Assembly: GCF_002901445.1 (NCBI RefSeq)
Contig: NZ_PPPD01000001.1
Coordinates: forward strand, 248,001 to 312,000
DNA: 64,000 nt
Direction: 5' to 3'
From: Deinococcus koreensis
GTDB taxonomy: Bacteria; Deinococcota; Deinococci; Deinococcales; Deinococcaceae
This document shows, piece by piece, positions 7,407-19,027 of the stretch. Numbering within the stretch: the first letter of the stretch is position 1; each line of letters opens with the position of its first letter. The notes below the pieces were generated by a model, which saw only the letters and a list, made by a program, of their open reading frames with translations, did not search any database and was not told the origin of the DNA. The translations under genes were made by a program, and so were the position numbers.

Positions 7407-7547
7407 TTCAGCCCCGACCTCTCGGATGACGCTCTGCTGGAACGGCTGTTCCAGTGGGAGATCACGCCGGACGAACTGCCAGCGGCCTACGACCGGCTGC
7501 GGCGCCTTCCCAGGCCGGTCAGCGTGCTGGTGAACTGGGACGGGTGA
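7407..7547 (+). pseudogene. Possible gene remnant, fragment 2
   Basis: An open frame ending at 7545-7547 reads FSPDLSDDALLERLFQWEIT then DELPAAYDRLRRLPR and VSVLVNWDG. It looks coding (amphipathic, normal codon use) but has no start codon, and reading back it runs into the inverted repeat. It is best explained as the 3' end of a disrupted gene. No family recognised. Confidence 0.35.
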
Positions 7548-7611
7548 ACTGGGGCGGGCGCGGCGTCCCCCTCGCCTCTCCCGCCCGCCCTTCTCGCTAC
7601 ACTGCGCCCTG

Positions 7612-8343
7612 ATGAGCCCCCAGCCCTCCTCTGCCGCGTTCTGGCCCAGCTTCTGGCGGGGCTTCCGTGCCCTGATGCCCCTGTGGCTGGGCATGGTGCC
7701 GTTTGCCGTGGCCTACGCGGTTACGGCGCGTGGCGCGGGCCTGAGCGTCTGGGAGACCCAGCTGATGAGCCTGACCGTCTTCGCCGGGGCCTCGCAGTTC
7801 GCGGCGGCCGGCCTCTTCGCGGGCGGGGCCTCGATGCTGGGCATCGTGAGCACCACGTTTCTGCTCAATGCCCGGCACCTGCTCTACGGCCTGAGCCTCT
7901 CACGCTCGCTGCCGCTGAGCCGGGCGCAGCGCCTGCTGGGCGCGCAGTTCCTCACCGACGAGGCCTACGGCGTGGCGCTGGTCAGCGGCAGCCGGGAGCC
8001 CGGCGGCCTGAGCTTCGGCTACCTGCTGGGCGCGGAGCTGAGCCTCTACGCCATCTGGAACGCCTCGACCCTGGCCGGGGCGCTGGCAGGCTCGGCGCTG
8101 CCCAGTCCGGAGGCGCTGGGGGTGGGCGTGATCTTCCCGCTGGCCTTCCTCATGCTGCTCGTGCCCCTGGTGGTGGGGCCGCAGGTGATCGGCCGGCTGC
8201 CGGTGGTGGTGGCGCTGGCCTCCGGGCTGGGGGCGTGGGGGCTCTCGCAGGTGGTGCCGGGCGGGCTGGTGATCCTGCTCTCGGGGGTGGGCGGGGCGCT
8301 GCTGGGCGCGGCGCTGGTCGGCCGGCAGGGGGAAGGGGCATGA
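7612..8343 (+). CDS. azlC: AzlC-family amino-acid exporter large subunit
   Basis: A 243-residue membrane protein with several helices. The N-terminal block (FWRGFRALMPLWLGMVPFAV) and the MSLTVFAGASQFAA and LLNARHLLYGLSLS motifs are typical of AzlC (YgaZ-like). With AzlD it forms a branched-chain amino-acid or analogue exporter in the inner membrane. A TACACT box ends 8 bases before the ATG and no Shine-Dalgarno is seen (leaderless). The stop overlaps azlD by 4 bases. Confidence 0.93.
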   Translation: MSPQPSSAAFWPSFWRGFRALMPLWLGMVPFAVAYAVTARGAGLSVWETQLMSLTVFAGASQFAAAGLFAGGASMLGIVSTTFLLNARHLLYGLSLSRSLPLSRAQRLLGAQFLTDEAYGVALVSGSREPGGLSFGYLLGAELSLYAIWNASTLAGALAGSALPSPEALGVGVIFPLAFLMLLVPLVVGPQVIGRLPVVVALASGLGAWGLSQVVPGGLVILLSGVGGALLGAALVGRQGEGA

Positions 8344-8636
8344 ACGCCCTGCTGGTGATCGGGCTGATGTGGGCGGTGACGTATCCGGTGCGCTGGCTGG
8401 GGCTGGGCCTGGGGGGGCTGAAGCTTCCGCCCTTCTGGCTGGCCTTCCTGCGCTTCGTGCCGGTCAGCGTGTTCGCGGCGCTGGTCGTGCCCGACGTGCT
8501 AGGCAGCCCGGAGTGGGCGCGGCGCTTCGTGGCCTGCGCGGTGGGCGGGGCGCTGATGTGGCGCAGCCGCAGCCTGGGCCTGGGCATCCTGGGCGGCTTC
8601 GGGGCCTACTGGGCGGCCCGGCTGGCGGGCCTGTGA
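8340..8636 (+). CDS. azlD: AzlD-family amino-acid exporter small subunit
   Basis: A 98-residue protein with about four short membrane helices. Signatures are MWAVTYPVRWLGL and PPFWLAFLRFVPVSVFAALV, as in the AzlD/YgaH family. It starts inside the azlC stop (ATGA), so both subunits are made together. It partners AzlC in amino-acid efflux. Confidence 0.92.
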   Translation: MNALLVIGLMWAVTYPVRWLGLGLGGLKLPPFWLAFLRFVPVSVFAALVVPDVLGSPEWARRFVACAVGGALMWRSRSLGLGILGGFGAYWAARLAGL

Positions 8637-8718
8637 GCTGGGGAGGCGCGGGGTGGGGGCAGCGGCCGCTCAGGCCAGCTAGCACGCTCTCACCGCTGCG
8701 CGCTATGCTGGAGGGCGC

Positions 8719-10410
8719 ATGACCCTCGAGGCCGGTTCCCCCACCAGGATAGACAGGAAGTACGAAGTGCTGCGCGAGCTGTCCCGGCAGGGCAACGTGA
8801 CCCTGTCCGAAGTGCGCGCGGCCGAGGGCGTGACCCGCACGGTCGCCTGGTTCGATGTGGCCACCCCGACCGCCCGGCAGGCCTTCCATACCTACCGGGC
8901 GGTGCTGCGCGCCCTGAGCCCCGCCGGCCTGACCGACGTGGTGGCCCGGCCCGGCGCGTTCTATGCCGTCTGGCAGCCGGTGGCGGGCACCCCCCTGGAC
9001 GCCTTCCTGGCCCAGAACGTGCGCCAGGAGGAGACCGTGACCGCCATCCGGGCACTCGCCGAGCGGCTGGCCGAACATGGCTACGCCCTGGAAGACGCCG
9101 ATGTGGTCGTCGAGGGCCGCGAGGCCCGGATCGCCTACCTGCGGGCCCTGCCCACCCCGCGCACGCCCGAGAACGTGGCGGCCAGCAACGCCCAGACGCT
9201 CGCCGCCCTGAGTGGAGGGCGGGTCAGGCGCCGCCGCCAGTCCGGCGCGTGGCTGAGCTTCGTGCCCGGACTGCTGCTGCTGGGCGGCGCGCTCTACCTG
9301 GGCGCCCAGGCCGCCAAGGTCTACCTCAACCCCCCGGTGCGGGAGGTCGTGGGCGTGACCGGCCTGGAGGCCAAGGCGGCGGCCCAGAAGCTCACCACGC
9401 AGGGCTTCCGGGTCGACTACACCTATGGTCAGGCGGGCGGCAGGGCCATCGGCTCGGTCATCCGGCAGGAGCCGGCGGCGGGCATCAACCTCCCGGTGGG
9501 GCGGCTGGTGACGCTGACCGTGAACAACCCGCCGTCCATCGAGGTGCCGCGCCTGGAGGAGATGAACCTCGATCAGGCGCGTGACGCCCTGAAAGACCGG
9601 GCCATGCTGCTGGGCAAGGTCGTGAAGGTCGACGGCACCCTGACCAACACCCCCGAGGGCCGCATCGTGGCGCAGGTGCCGGAGGCGAGTTCGGCCGCGC
9701 AGCGGGGGCAGCAGGTGCAGGTCATGGTGAGCACCGGGGTGGCCGGGCGCGAGACCTGGCTGACCACCCTGGCCGGCATGACCGTGGTGCAGGCCAAACA
9801 GCACGCCAAGGCGGCGGGCCTGATCGTCACGCGGGTCAAGGAGCAGCCCAGCGACAAGCCCGAGGGCACCGTGCTGGAGCAGACGCCGGCGCCCTACGTG
9901 CGGGTGGCCGTGAACAGCCCGGTCGTGCTCACCGTGGCGGTGGCCCGCTACAGCGCGCCCAGTCGCCCGACCGACAACCTGCCGCTGCCCCCGGTGTACC
10001 AGCCGCCGGCGCCGGCTCAGCCCGAGGCGCCGCAGTCCGAGACCCCGGCCCAGCCCGAGGCCCCCACCCCGGAGCCCGCCCCGGTTCAAGACACCCCGCC
10101 GGCTGCGGAGCCCCCGGCCACGCCGGCCCCGACCCCGGACGCCTCGGAAATTCCCGCGACACCCCCCACCGAGACACCGGCCCCGGCCGAACGCAGCGTG
10201 ACCTTCCAGTACCGCTTCCCGGCCGATCTGCCCGACGGCTCGTACACGGTGGTCGTGCAGGACGCCAACGGCGAGCGCGAGATCATGTCGGCGGCCGACG
10301 CCAGCGCCCTGCGCGGCCGCGACGCCACCAGCGCCCAGCAGACCGTGAGCGGGGACGCCGTGTTCGTCATCCGGCAGGACGGCGCCGACTACGCCACGGT
10401 CACGCCCTGA
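8719..10410 (+). CDS. PASTA-domain membrane protein with a degenerate kinase-like N-domain
   Basis: A 563-residue protein. Residues 14-142 follow the outline of a bacterial Ser/Thr kinase but lack its catalytic signatures: there is no glycine loop, no VAIK lysine (VAWF instead) and no HRD or DFG, so it is probably a pseudokinase. A membrane helix (176-198) leads to three extracellular PASTA repeats (about 207-412), which usually sense peptidoglycan fragments. A Pro/Glu/Ala-rich linker (about 415-490) and a compact C-terminal domain follow. TATGCT (8704-8709) and GGAGGG precede the ATG. It may scaffold or sense cell-wall status. Confidence 0.8.
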   Translation: MTLEAGSPTRIDRKYEVLRELSRQGNVTLSEVRAAEGVTRTVAWFDVATPTARQAFHTYRAVLRALSPAGLTDVVARPGAFYAVWQPVAGTPLDAFLAQNVRQEETVTAIRALAERLAEHGYALEDADVVVEGREARIAYLRALPTPRTPENVAASNAQTLAALSGGRVRRRRQSGAWLSFVPGLLLLGGALYLGAQAAKVYLNPPVREVVGVTGLEAKAAAQKLTTQGFRVDYTYGQAGGRAIGSVIRQEPAAGINLPVGRLVTLTVNNPPSIEVPRLEEMNLDQARDALKDRAMLLGKVVKVDGTLTNTPEGRIVAQVPEASSAAQRGQQVQVMVSTGVAGRETWLTTLAGMTVVQAKQHAKAAGLIVTRVKEQPSDKPEGTVLEQTPAPYVRVAVNSPVVLTVAVARYSAPSRPTDNLPLPPVYQPPAPAQPEAPQSETPAQPEAPTPEPAPVQDTPPAAEPPATPAPTPDASEIPATPPTETPAPAERSVTFQYRFPADLPDGSYTVVVQDANGEREIMSAADASALRGRDATSAQQTVSGDAVFVIRQDGADYATVTP

Positions 10411-10440
10411 GCTGTGACGCCCCGAACTGTGATTCCCTGA
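10396..10440 (+). repeat. 15-bp tandem repeat over the end of the PASTA gene
   Basis: Three imperfect 15-base units: ACGGTCACGCCCTGA, GCTGTGACGCCCCGA, ACTGTGATTCCCTGA. The first contains the stop codon of the PASTA gene. This resembles slipped duplication of the gene end. Confidence 0.55.
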
Positions 10441-10456
10441 GGCACGCTCTCCCCCG

Positions 10457-11590
10457 ATGATCTACCTCGACTACGCGGCCACCCATCCCATGACCCCCGA
10501 GGCGCTGGCGGCCTACGCGCAGGCGGCGGCGCTGCCGGGCAATCCGTCCAGCGTGCACGGGGCGGGGCAGGCGGCCCGCGAGCGGCTGGAAGAGGGCCGG
10601 GCACGGGTGGCGGCCGCGCTGGGGGTCGATCCGCGCACCCTGGTCGCCAACTCCGGCGGCACCGAGGGCGACAACCACGTCCTGCTGGGAGTCGCCCGGC
10701 AGTGGCAGGACGAGCGGGGCCGACCCGGCCACCTGATCACCACGCCCACCGAACACTCCGCCGTGCTCGCCCCGGCCCGCGCCCTGGCCGCTCAGGGCTG
10801 GGCCGTGACCCTCCTGACGCCCGACGCGCACGGCCGCTATGACCCGGCCGAGCTGGAGGCGAGCCTACGCCCCGATACGGCCCTGGTGTCTATCCACCAT
10901 GCGAACAACGAGCTGGGCAGCGTCCAAGACACCCCGGCACTGGCCGCCGTGGCCGCCGCCAGGGGCGTGCCCTACCACACCGACGCGGTGCAGGCTCCCG
11001 GGGTGCTGCCGGTCGATCTGCCGGGCTGGGGCGTGACCTTCGCCACGTTCAGCGCGCACAAATGGGGCGGGCCGCGCGGCGTGGGATTGCTGTACATCCG
11101 GCGCGGCGCGGCGCTACCCGCCCTCTCGCTGGGCGGCGGGCAGGAGGGCGGCCTGCGGGCCGGCACCCAGGACACGGCCGGGGTCTACGCGGCGGGCGTG
11201 GCCCTGACCCTTGCCGAGGCGCAGCGGGGAGCGACCTTCGCCCACCTGGGCCAGCTGCGGGAACGCTTCGTGCAGGCGGTCTCCCCTGTTCCCGGTCTGC
11301 GCGTGAACCACCCGCCGGACGGCAGTCCCAAGGTCGCCTCCCTGACCCTGCCCGGCACGGACGGCGAGGCGCTGCTGATGAACCTGGACATGCTGGGCGT
11401 GGCGGCCAGCGCGGGCAGCGCGTGCAGCGCCGGCACCATGCAGCCCAGCCACGTCCTGAGCGCCATCGGGCTGAGCGAGGCCGATGCCCGGGCCAGCCTG
11501 CGCCTCAGTTTCGGGGCCGCCACGACCGAGGCCGAGGTCGATCAGGCCGCCGCCGCGCTGATCCAGGCGGCGCAGTGGAGCCGGGTCTGA
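10457..11590 (+). CDS. Cysteine desulfurase (NifS/IscS family)
   Basis: A 377-residue PLP enzyme that removes sulfur from cysteine for Fe-S clusters and thio-cofactors. Seen: YLDYAATHPMTPEAL at the start, TEH (99-100), the PLP lysine K202 in SAHKWGGPRGVG, and the persulfide-forming Cys323 in AGSACSAGTMQPSHVL. The loop around that Cys resembles class I (IscS/NifS) rather than SufS. No scaffold gene (iscU/sufU) is adjacent. The next gene starts inside its 3' end. Confidence 0.93.
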   Translation: MIYLDYAATHPMTPEALAAYAQAAALPGNPSSVHGAGQAARERLEEGRARVAAALGVDPRTLVANSGGTEGDNHVLLGVARQWQDERGRPGHLITTPTEHSAVLAPARALAAQGWAVTLLTPDAHGRYDPAELEASLRPDTALVSIHHANNELGSVQDTPALAAVAAARGVPYHTDAVQAPGVLPVDLPGWGVTFATFSAHKWGGPRGVGLLYIRRGAALPALSLGGGQEGGLRAGTQDTAGVYAAGVALTLAEAQRGATFAHLGQLRERFVQAVSPVPGLRVNHPPDGSPKVASLTLPGTDGEALLMNLDMLGVAASAGSACSAGTMQPSHVLSAIGLSEADARASLRLSFGAATTEAEVDQAAAALIQAAQWSRV

Positions 11591-12186
11591 CCGTCCCGAA
11601 CCCTGCGGCGGCGCAGGCCCTGCTGCTTGAAGCCGAGACGATGAATCCCGGCGCCTGGGTGGCGCACTCGCGGAACGTGGCGCGGGCGGCGCGTTTCATC
11701 GCGCAGCGGCACCCGACCCTCGACCCTGAGCGGGCGCATACGCTGGGGCTGCTCCACGACCTCGGCCGGCGCACTGGCCCCAACAGGGATCGGCACATTC
11801 TGGACGGCTATGACCACCTGATGGCCCTGGGCTACCCGGACGCGGCGCGCATCGCGCTCACCCATTCGTTCGTGAATCCGCAGCTGAGCGAGCGTGAAGG
11901 CGTCTGGGACGGCACCTCCGACGAGTGGGAGCGCCTGCGGGGTCTGCTCGCCGGCCTGACCTTCGCGGAGGAAGACCGTCTCTTTCAGCTGTGCGACACC
12001 CTGGCTCTGCCTGACGGCTTCTGCATCGTCGAGGAGCGGCTGATCGACGTGGCCCTGCGCCACGGCGTGAACGACCACAGCGTGAGCAAATGGCGGGCGA
12101 AACTGGCCCTGAAGCGGCACTTCGATCAGGTCTGCGGCGGCAACCTCTACCGCCTGCTGCCCGGCCTATGCGAGCGGCTGAGCTGA
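11575..12186 (+). CDS. HD-domain phosphohydrolase
   Basis: 203 residues from GTG 11575, overlapping the desulfurase end by 16 bases; an internal ATG at 11641 would cut off the usual N-terminal helix. HD-domain metal ligands are visible: H in VAHSRNVARAA, HD in GLLHDLGR, and H in ILDGYDH plus ALTHSF. The family hydrolyses phosphate esters (nucleotides or small phosphometabolites); the substrate is unknown. It is convergent with the NIF3-like gene, 1 base apart. Confidence 0.8.
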   Translation: MEPGLTVPNPAAAQALLLEAETMNPGAWVAHSRNVARAARFIAQRHPTLDPERAHTLGLLHDLGRRTGPNRDRHILDGYDHLMALGYPDAARIALTHSFVNPQLSEREGVWDGTSDEWERLRGLLAGLTFAEEDRLFQLCDTLALPDGFCIVEERLIDVALRHGVNDHSVSKWRAKLALKRHFDQVCGGNLYRLLPGLCERLS

Positions 12187-12187
12187 G

Positions 12188-12850
12188 TCAGCCGTAGACC
12201 ACCGTCTCCAGGCCTGGGAACGCCGCCTCCAGTTCCTGCGCCAGCCGCCTCAGGCCCCACAGCTCGGTGCGGCGGTGGCCCAGGGCGACCACGCCCAGAC
12301 CCAGAGTGCGGGCGGCCGCCACGGCGGAGGGTCGCAGCTGGCCCGTCAGGTACACGGTGACGCCCAGCCGGGCGACGTGCTCCAGCAGCGCCGGATTCAT
12401 GGCGTTCATCAGGGCCAGCCGCAGGGGGGCGCCACCTGCAGGGGCGAAGGAAGAGTCCTCGCCGCCCAGCGCGGCCACGAGGGCGGCGTGCAGCTCGGGC
12501 CAGCTGCGCTGCGGGGGCGTGGCCTGGAGGCCGACCAGCCGGCCCTCCCAGGTCACGTCCTGCACGTCCGTCCAGCCCAGAGTCCCGGCCAGCCGCCGGT
12601 TGGGGCCGGTCGTGAACTGCAGGTCGAAAGCGTCGTGGACGCCGAGCACACCCACGCCGGGCCAGCGGTCGCCCGTGTGCCGCGAGCGGTGGAGGAACAG
12701 GGCGTCGGCCTCCAGGGTCGCCGGCACGTCGGCCGGCTCCAGGGCCAGCTCGAGGCGGCGCACCGCCTCGAGCCCGGGCCGCTTCAGGGCGTCCTCGCCC
12801 AGGGCCGTGTGCAGCCAGCGGGCCAGTCCTTCCAGGGTCGCGGGGCTCAT
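12188..12850 (-). CDS. NIF3-like (DUF34) metal-binding protein
   Basis: A 220-residue protein. The C-terminal half carries the family pattern VTVYLTGQLRPSAVAAAR followed by VVALGHRRTELWGL; the N-terminal half has FLHRS and VHDAFDLQF with probable metal-binding His and Asp. NIF3/YbgI proteins form ring-shaped di-metal assemblies; GTP cyclohydrolase-like activity has been proposed but the role is unsettled. It overlaps the P-loop kinase gene by 4 bases and is its downstream partner. Confidence 0.8.
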   Translation of the reverse strand: MSPATLEGLARWLHTALGEDALKRPGLEAVRRLELALEPADVPATLEADALFLHRSRHTGDRWPGVGVLGVHDAFDLQFTTGPNRRLAGTLGWTDVQDVTWEGRLVGLQATPPQRSWPELHAALVAALGGEDSSFAPAGGAPLRLALMNAMNPALLEHVARLGVTVYLTGQLRPSAVAAARTLGLGVVALGHRRTELWGLRRLAQELEAAFPGLETVVYG

Positions 12851-13353
12851 GCGTCCGCCGTCCAGACGTGGCCCAGGAAGGGCGGCTGTTCGGTCGGCCG
12901 CAGTTCCTGGGCACCGGGCGCCTCGTACCAGCCGGCCCACTCGTCCAGCTCGGCGCGGCTGACGGCGAAGGTGCCGGGGGGCAGGCCCCGGTTGCGGGCC
13001 TCCAGTCGGCGCCACAGGGCGTCCACGGGCACGTCCAGCACATGCAGCTCGAAGCGCACGCCCAGCGCGGCGGCGCGCGAGCGGAAGAGGTCGCGTTCCT
13101 CGCGCGCCCAGCAGCCGTAGTCCAGGATCACGTCCAGGCCCAGCTGCAGGGTGCGCGCCGCCACCCCCCAGAGCAGTTCGGATTCCAGCACCCAGCGCCT
13201 GTCGTCGGCCTCCCCGGCGCCGAACAGGGGCGACATCCATTCGTCGGGGGTCAGGCGGAGGGCCGCGTGCTGGGCTTCCAGGCGCCGGGCCAGGGTCGTC
13301 TTGCCCGAGCCCGGCAGGCCGATCAGGAGGTGAAGGGTCGGCGTCCGGGGCAT
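12847..13353 (-). CDS. P-loop kinase-like ATPase
   Basis: A 168-residue cytoplasmic protein. Walker A is GLPGSGKTT (residues 12-20), followed by LTPDEWMSPLFG and LDVILDYGCWAREERD, a layout shared with small-molecule and tRNA/zeta-type kinases of the AAA_33 group. The substrate is not visible. A TACCCT box 6 bases before the ATG supports a leaderless start. It is the first gene of a two-gene unit with the NIF3-like protein. Confidence 0.85.
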   Translation of the reverse strand: MPRTPTLHLLIGLPGSGKTTLARRLEAQHAALRLTPDEWMSPLFGAGEADDRRWVLESELLWGVAARTLQLGLDVILDYGCWAREERDLFRSRAAALGVRFELHVLDVPVDALWRRLEARNRGLPPGTFAVSRAELDEWAGWYEAPGAQELRPTEQPPFLGHVWTADA

Positions 13354-13380
13354 GGCTCCAGGGTAGAGCGGACGGAGCCA

Positions 13381-13425
13381 CTGGGCTGCGTGGCAATGGG
13401 CTGCATGGCGCTGGGCGTCATGGCG
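13381..13425 (+). repeat. 15-bp tandem repeat at the end of the TetR gene
   Basis: Three units with a 15-base period (CTGGGCTGCGTGGCA, ATGGGCTGCATGGCG, CTGGGCGTCATGGCG). The third unit overlaps the 3' end of the TetR gene. Confidence 0.5.
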
Positions 13426-14086
13426 GGCGGGGCAGCCCCTCCGCCAGGGCCTCGGCGAAGCGCTGCCAGTCGGCGGGCATGGGCTGGCCGCGCACCCGCA
13501 GGGCCGCGCCGATCAGGCTGAACAGCGACAGGGCCGCGTACTGCGCCGCCTTGGCCTCGCTGATCTCCGGACGCTCCAGCAGGTGCAGGCCGGTGGTCTC
13601 GTTCAGACCCACCCAGCCCCACACCGCCAGCGCCACGCTGTCGTCCACCCGGTCGTGGCCCAGCGCCTGCGCGACCAGTTCGTAGGTGCCCTGCCGGAAC
13701 GGCTGGACGATGGCCTGGATCTCTGCGTCCATCCCGCTGCCCGGCCGTGACGCCAGCAGCGCCCCCGCCGGATGCTGCCGGACGAAGGTGAAGTAGGTCG
13801 TGAGCAGGGGCACCAGGGTCTGGAAGGGGGCGTCGCCGGGAGCAGGGCGGGCGGTCTGCTCCAGCCGCTCCACCGCGCGTCCCAGCACGGCCAGGAACAA
13901 CCCCCGCTTGCTGCCGAAGTAGTGCTGCAGCAGCGGCCGGCTGATGCCCGCAGCCTCGCAGATCTCGCGGGTGCTGACGGCGTCCAGCGGGCGCTCCCCG
14001 AACAGCTTCAGGCCCACCCCGATCAGCGCCTCGGCGCGGGCCTCGCGGGTCAGCCGTCGGCCGCCCGGCGGGCGCTGACCGGTCAT
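13418..14086 (-). CDS. TetR/AcrR-family transcriptional regulator
   Basis: A 222-residue repressor of usual length. The DNA-binding domain spans about residues 13-60 (TREICEAAGISRPLLQHYFGSKRGLFLAVL); a helical ligand-binding domain follows. GGAGG sits 6 bases before the ATG. It is divergent from a lipoprotein gene, and the shared 208-base region holds an AT-rich dyad, so control of that gene and itself is likely. The ligand is unknown. Confidence 0.92.
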   Translation of the reverse strand: MTGQRPPGGRRLTREARAEALIGVGLKLFGERPLDAVSTREICEAAGISRPLLQHYFGSKRGLFLAVLGRAVERLEQTARPAPGDAPFQTLVPLLTTYFTFVRQHPAGALLASRPGSGMDAEIQAIVQPFRQGTYELVAQALGHDRVDDSVALAVWGWVGLNETTGLHLLERPEISEAKAAQYAALSLFSLIGAALRVRGQPMPADWQRFAEALAEGLPRPP

Positions 14087-14204
14087 CTGTATCCTCCGCT
14101 CATCCTGGCCCCATGCCGTCCATCTTGCCAGTAGGGCGATCCGCTCGCCGTGGCCCGCGCCTGCGGTTCAAGGTCTTCATGCGGGCTCACCCAGCGTCAG
14201 ACAG

Positions 14205-14239
14205 CCCGCTTATTATGCATCCGTATAACAGAGAGCGGG
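14205..14239. promoter_or_regulatory. AT-rich dyad between divergent TetR and lipoprotein genes
   Basis: CCCGCT (14205-14210) and AGCGGG (14234-14239) flank an AT-rich core with TTAT (14210-14213) and ATAA (14225-14228). TATTAT and TATAAC could be -10 boxes. It is the only AT-rich patch in the 208-base divergent region, so a plausible TetR operator. Confidence 0.4.
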
Positions 14240-14294
14240 CCCCGGATCACGAGCAGGACGACCGTCCGGACGTGCAGCGGCCCACAGGAGCCCT

Positions 14295-15908
14295 ATGACG
14301 ACCGGGAGCCCCACGAAGCGCCGCCCGTCCCCGACCTGGCTGGGCCTGATCCTGACTGCCTGCAGTTCGCCCGCCACCCTCGGCGGAGGCTCCGGCGAGT
14401 CACTGCCGGCTGGCCTGAGTGCCGTGTCGGCTCCGACTGTGTCTGCACCTCCTGGGTCTGACATCTCTCTGGCGGGCACGGCCACCGGCCCCAGCGCCCT
14501 CGACCGGGCGGGCGAGGCCCCCATCAACCCCTGGTCGGCCGATCCGGTGTGGGGCCAGTTCCACCGCAACGGCTATGCCCAGGCCGCCACCACCGCCCGC
14601 GGCCCGGAGGCCGGCGACCGGCTGCAGGTGCAGTACGTGGCCGTGCCGGGAAGCGGCGGAGCGCCCACCCAGATGCACCTTTCGGCACCCTACCCCGACG
14701 GTTCCCGCACGGCCTGGAGCACGACCCTGACTCATATCGTCAAGGCCCGCGTGCGGGGGGCGACCTTCGAACTGGCCGGGGCCTACGAGATCGCGGCGCT
14801 GCGCGAGCTGAACGTGGCCTGGAACATGACGCTGGGCAGGGGCAACAAGGCGTACGTGCCCTCGCCCAGAGACCGCGCAATCCTGCGTTTCGGCGACGCC
14901 GATCCCCGTGACCCACGCTCCCCCATCGTGCTGGAGAAAACCTTCAGGCTGCCCCCGGAGGTTCGGGGCGTGCCGGCGGTACTCAATCTGAGCTACGACG
15001 GCTGGCTGGTGGTCATCACCAACGAGGCCTGGATGGTGGCGGTCAAGACCGACTTCTCGGCCCACCGGAGCTTCGATCTGGGACAGGCGACGAACGACCT
15101 CAGCACCCACAATTCCTTCCCCATGGACGAGCAGGGCAATCTCTACGTGGCCTCGCTGTTCGCCATGACGAAGGTGCGCTGGACCGGGAATGAGTTCCGG
15201 CTGGTCTGGCGCACCCCCTACGACTTCCGAGGCCCCGGCTGCCCGCCGGTCTCCGGCAAGCAGGTGCGGGAGGCGCTGAAGGTGGTCGCCGGCCTGCCCT
15301 GCACGGGCTCGGGCACCACGCCCACGCTGGTCGGCCGCGGCGCGATGGATCAGCTGGTGGTGGCGGTGGACAGCCACCGCAGGAACCGTCTGGTGGCCTT
15401 CTGGCGCAACGAGCCGCCCGCCGACTGGGTGGCCCTGCCCGGCCAGGATCGGCGCGTGGCGGGGGTGCTGGAGCTGCCCCATTCCACCTGGGCCGGGCGC
15501 GGCTTCACGGCCGAGAATTCCCCCCCCGTCTCGGGCTACGACATCGCCGTCGCGCAGTACGCGGGCTTCACGCCGCCCTGCGACGCCCCACGCGGGGTGC
15601 AACTGGCGCGCTGGAATCCCGCCCTCCGGAAGCTGGAACTGACGTGGGCCAACGACAGCGTCCCGTTCAACAACGTCATGACCCTCAGCTCCGGCTCGGG
15701 ACTGATCTACGGCAGCGGCCGCAACCGCGACTGCCAGGTGGTCTACCGCGGCCTGGAGCGCCATACGGGCCGGGTGGCGTTCTCGCTCCCGCTGGGCCGC
15801 TCGGACAGGTTCGTCGATTCGGGCAACACCAACGCCCTGCTGGACGACCGCAGCATCCTCTTCGGCGTGCCCCAGGGGATCGCGCGTCTCCGGCCGGTCG
15901 GGCCGTAG
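14295..15908 (+). CDS. Lipoprotein with quinoprotein/beta-propeller-like body
   Basis: A 537-residue protein. A basic N-terminus and short hydrophobic stretch end in LTACSS, a lipobox with the Cys near residue 23. A Gly/Ser/Ala-rich linker follows. From residue about 75 on there are repeated strand patterns (LNLSYDGWLVVITNEAWMV, MDEQGNLYVASLF, LLDDRSILFGVPQGIARL) that suggest a propeller of 5-7 blades. I cannot name a family or ligand. It lies opposite the TetR gene. Confidence 0.7.
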   Translation: MTTGSPTKRRPSPTWLGLILTACSSPATLGGGSGESLPAGLSAVSAPTVSAPPGSDISLAGTATGPSALDRAGEAPINPWSADPVWGQFHRNGYAQAATTARGPEAGDRLQVQYVAVPGSGGAPTQMHLSAPYPDGSRTAWSTTLTHIVKARVRGATFELAGAYEIAALRELNVAWNMTLGRGNKAYVPSPRDRAILRFGDADPRDPRSPIVLEKTFRLPPEVRGVPAVLNLSYDGWLVVITNEAWMVAVKTDFSAHRSFDLGQATNDLSTHNSFPMDEQGNLYVASLFAMTKVRWTGNEFRLVWRTPYDFRGPGCPPVSGKQVREALKVVAGLPCTGSGTTPTLVGRGAMDQLVVAVDSHRRNRLVAFWRNEPPADWVALPGQDRRVAGVLELPHSTWAGRGFTAENSPPVSGYDIAVAQYAGFTPPCDAPRGVQLARWNPALRKLELTWANDSVPFNNVMTLSSGSGLIYGSGRNRDCQVVYRGLERHTGRVAFSLPLGRSDRFVDSGNTNALLDDRSILFGVPQGIARLRPVGP

Positions 15909-16194
15909 AGGAGCGGGGGGAACCGGGGCACCGGAACAGGAGCAAGGGTGCGGACGGTATCCGTACGCCACGGGCTGATGCGTCCGGAGGGTCTGGAGGG
16001 AACCCACGCCCGTTCATCCCTCCGCACTGCAGCTCCGCGAGTCCCGATCGGCTCTCCACCTCAGGAACCGGAGACGGCCGGGGCCCGAGAGCAGACATCA
16101 CCTGATCTACAGAACTGCCCTGCAGGTCAGGTACCACCGTCCCCGGAGCCCAGGCGAGCGCCATCGACCCCTGGGCGCCTCCCTTCACCAATCA
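15909..16194. other. Convergent intergenic region, no gene seen
   Basis: About 290 bases between the lipoprotein and valS ends. Open frames here are fragments of shadow reading; I see no supported gene or clear repeat before the valS terminator. Confidence 0.5.
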
Positions 16195-16227
16195 GCAGGA
16201 GGGCAAGGCCGCGCAGGGCCCTCCTGC
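16195..16227 (-). terminator. valS terminator hairpin
   Basis: A perfect 10-bp stem (GCAGGAGGGC / GCCCTCCTGC) with a 13-base loop, starting 4 bases after the valS stop. It has no strong U-run. Confidence 0.7.
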
Positions 16228-16231
16228 GGGA

Positions 16232-19019
<2,788 letters not shown>

Positions 19020-19027
<8 letters not shown>

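Noticed and set aside
11641..12186. ATG 11641 as start of the HD-domain gene
   Set aside because: It would remove the N-terminal helix before the first metal-binding His; GTG 11575 keeps it and overlaps the upstream gene as in coupled pairs.
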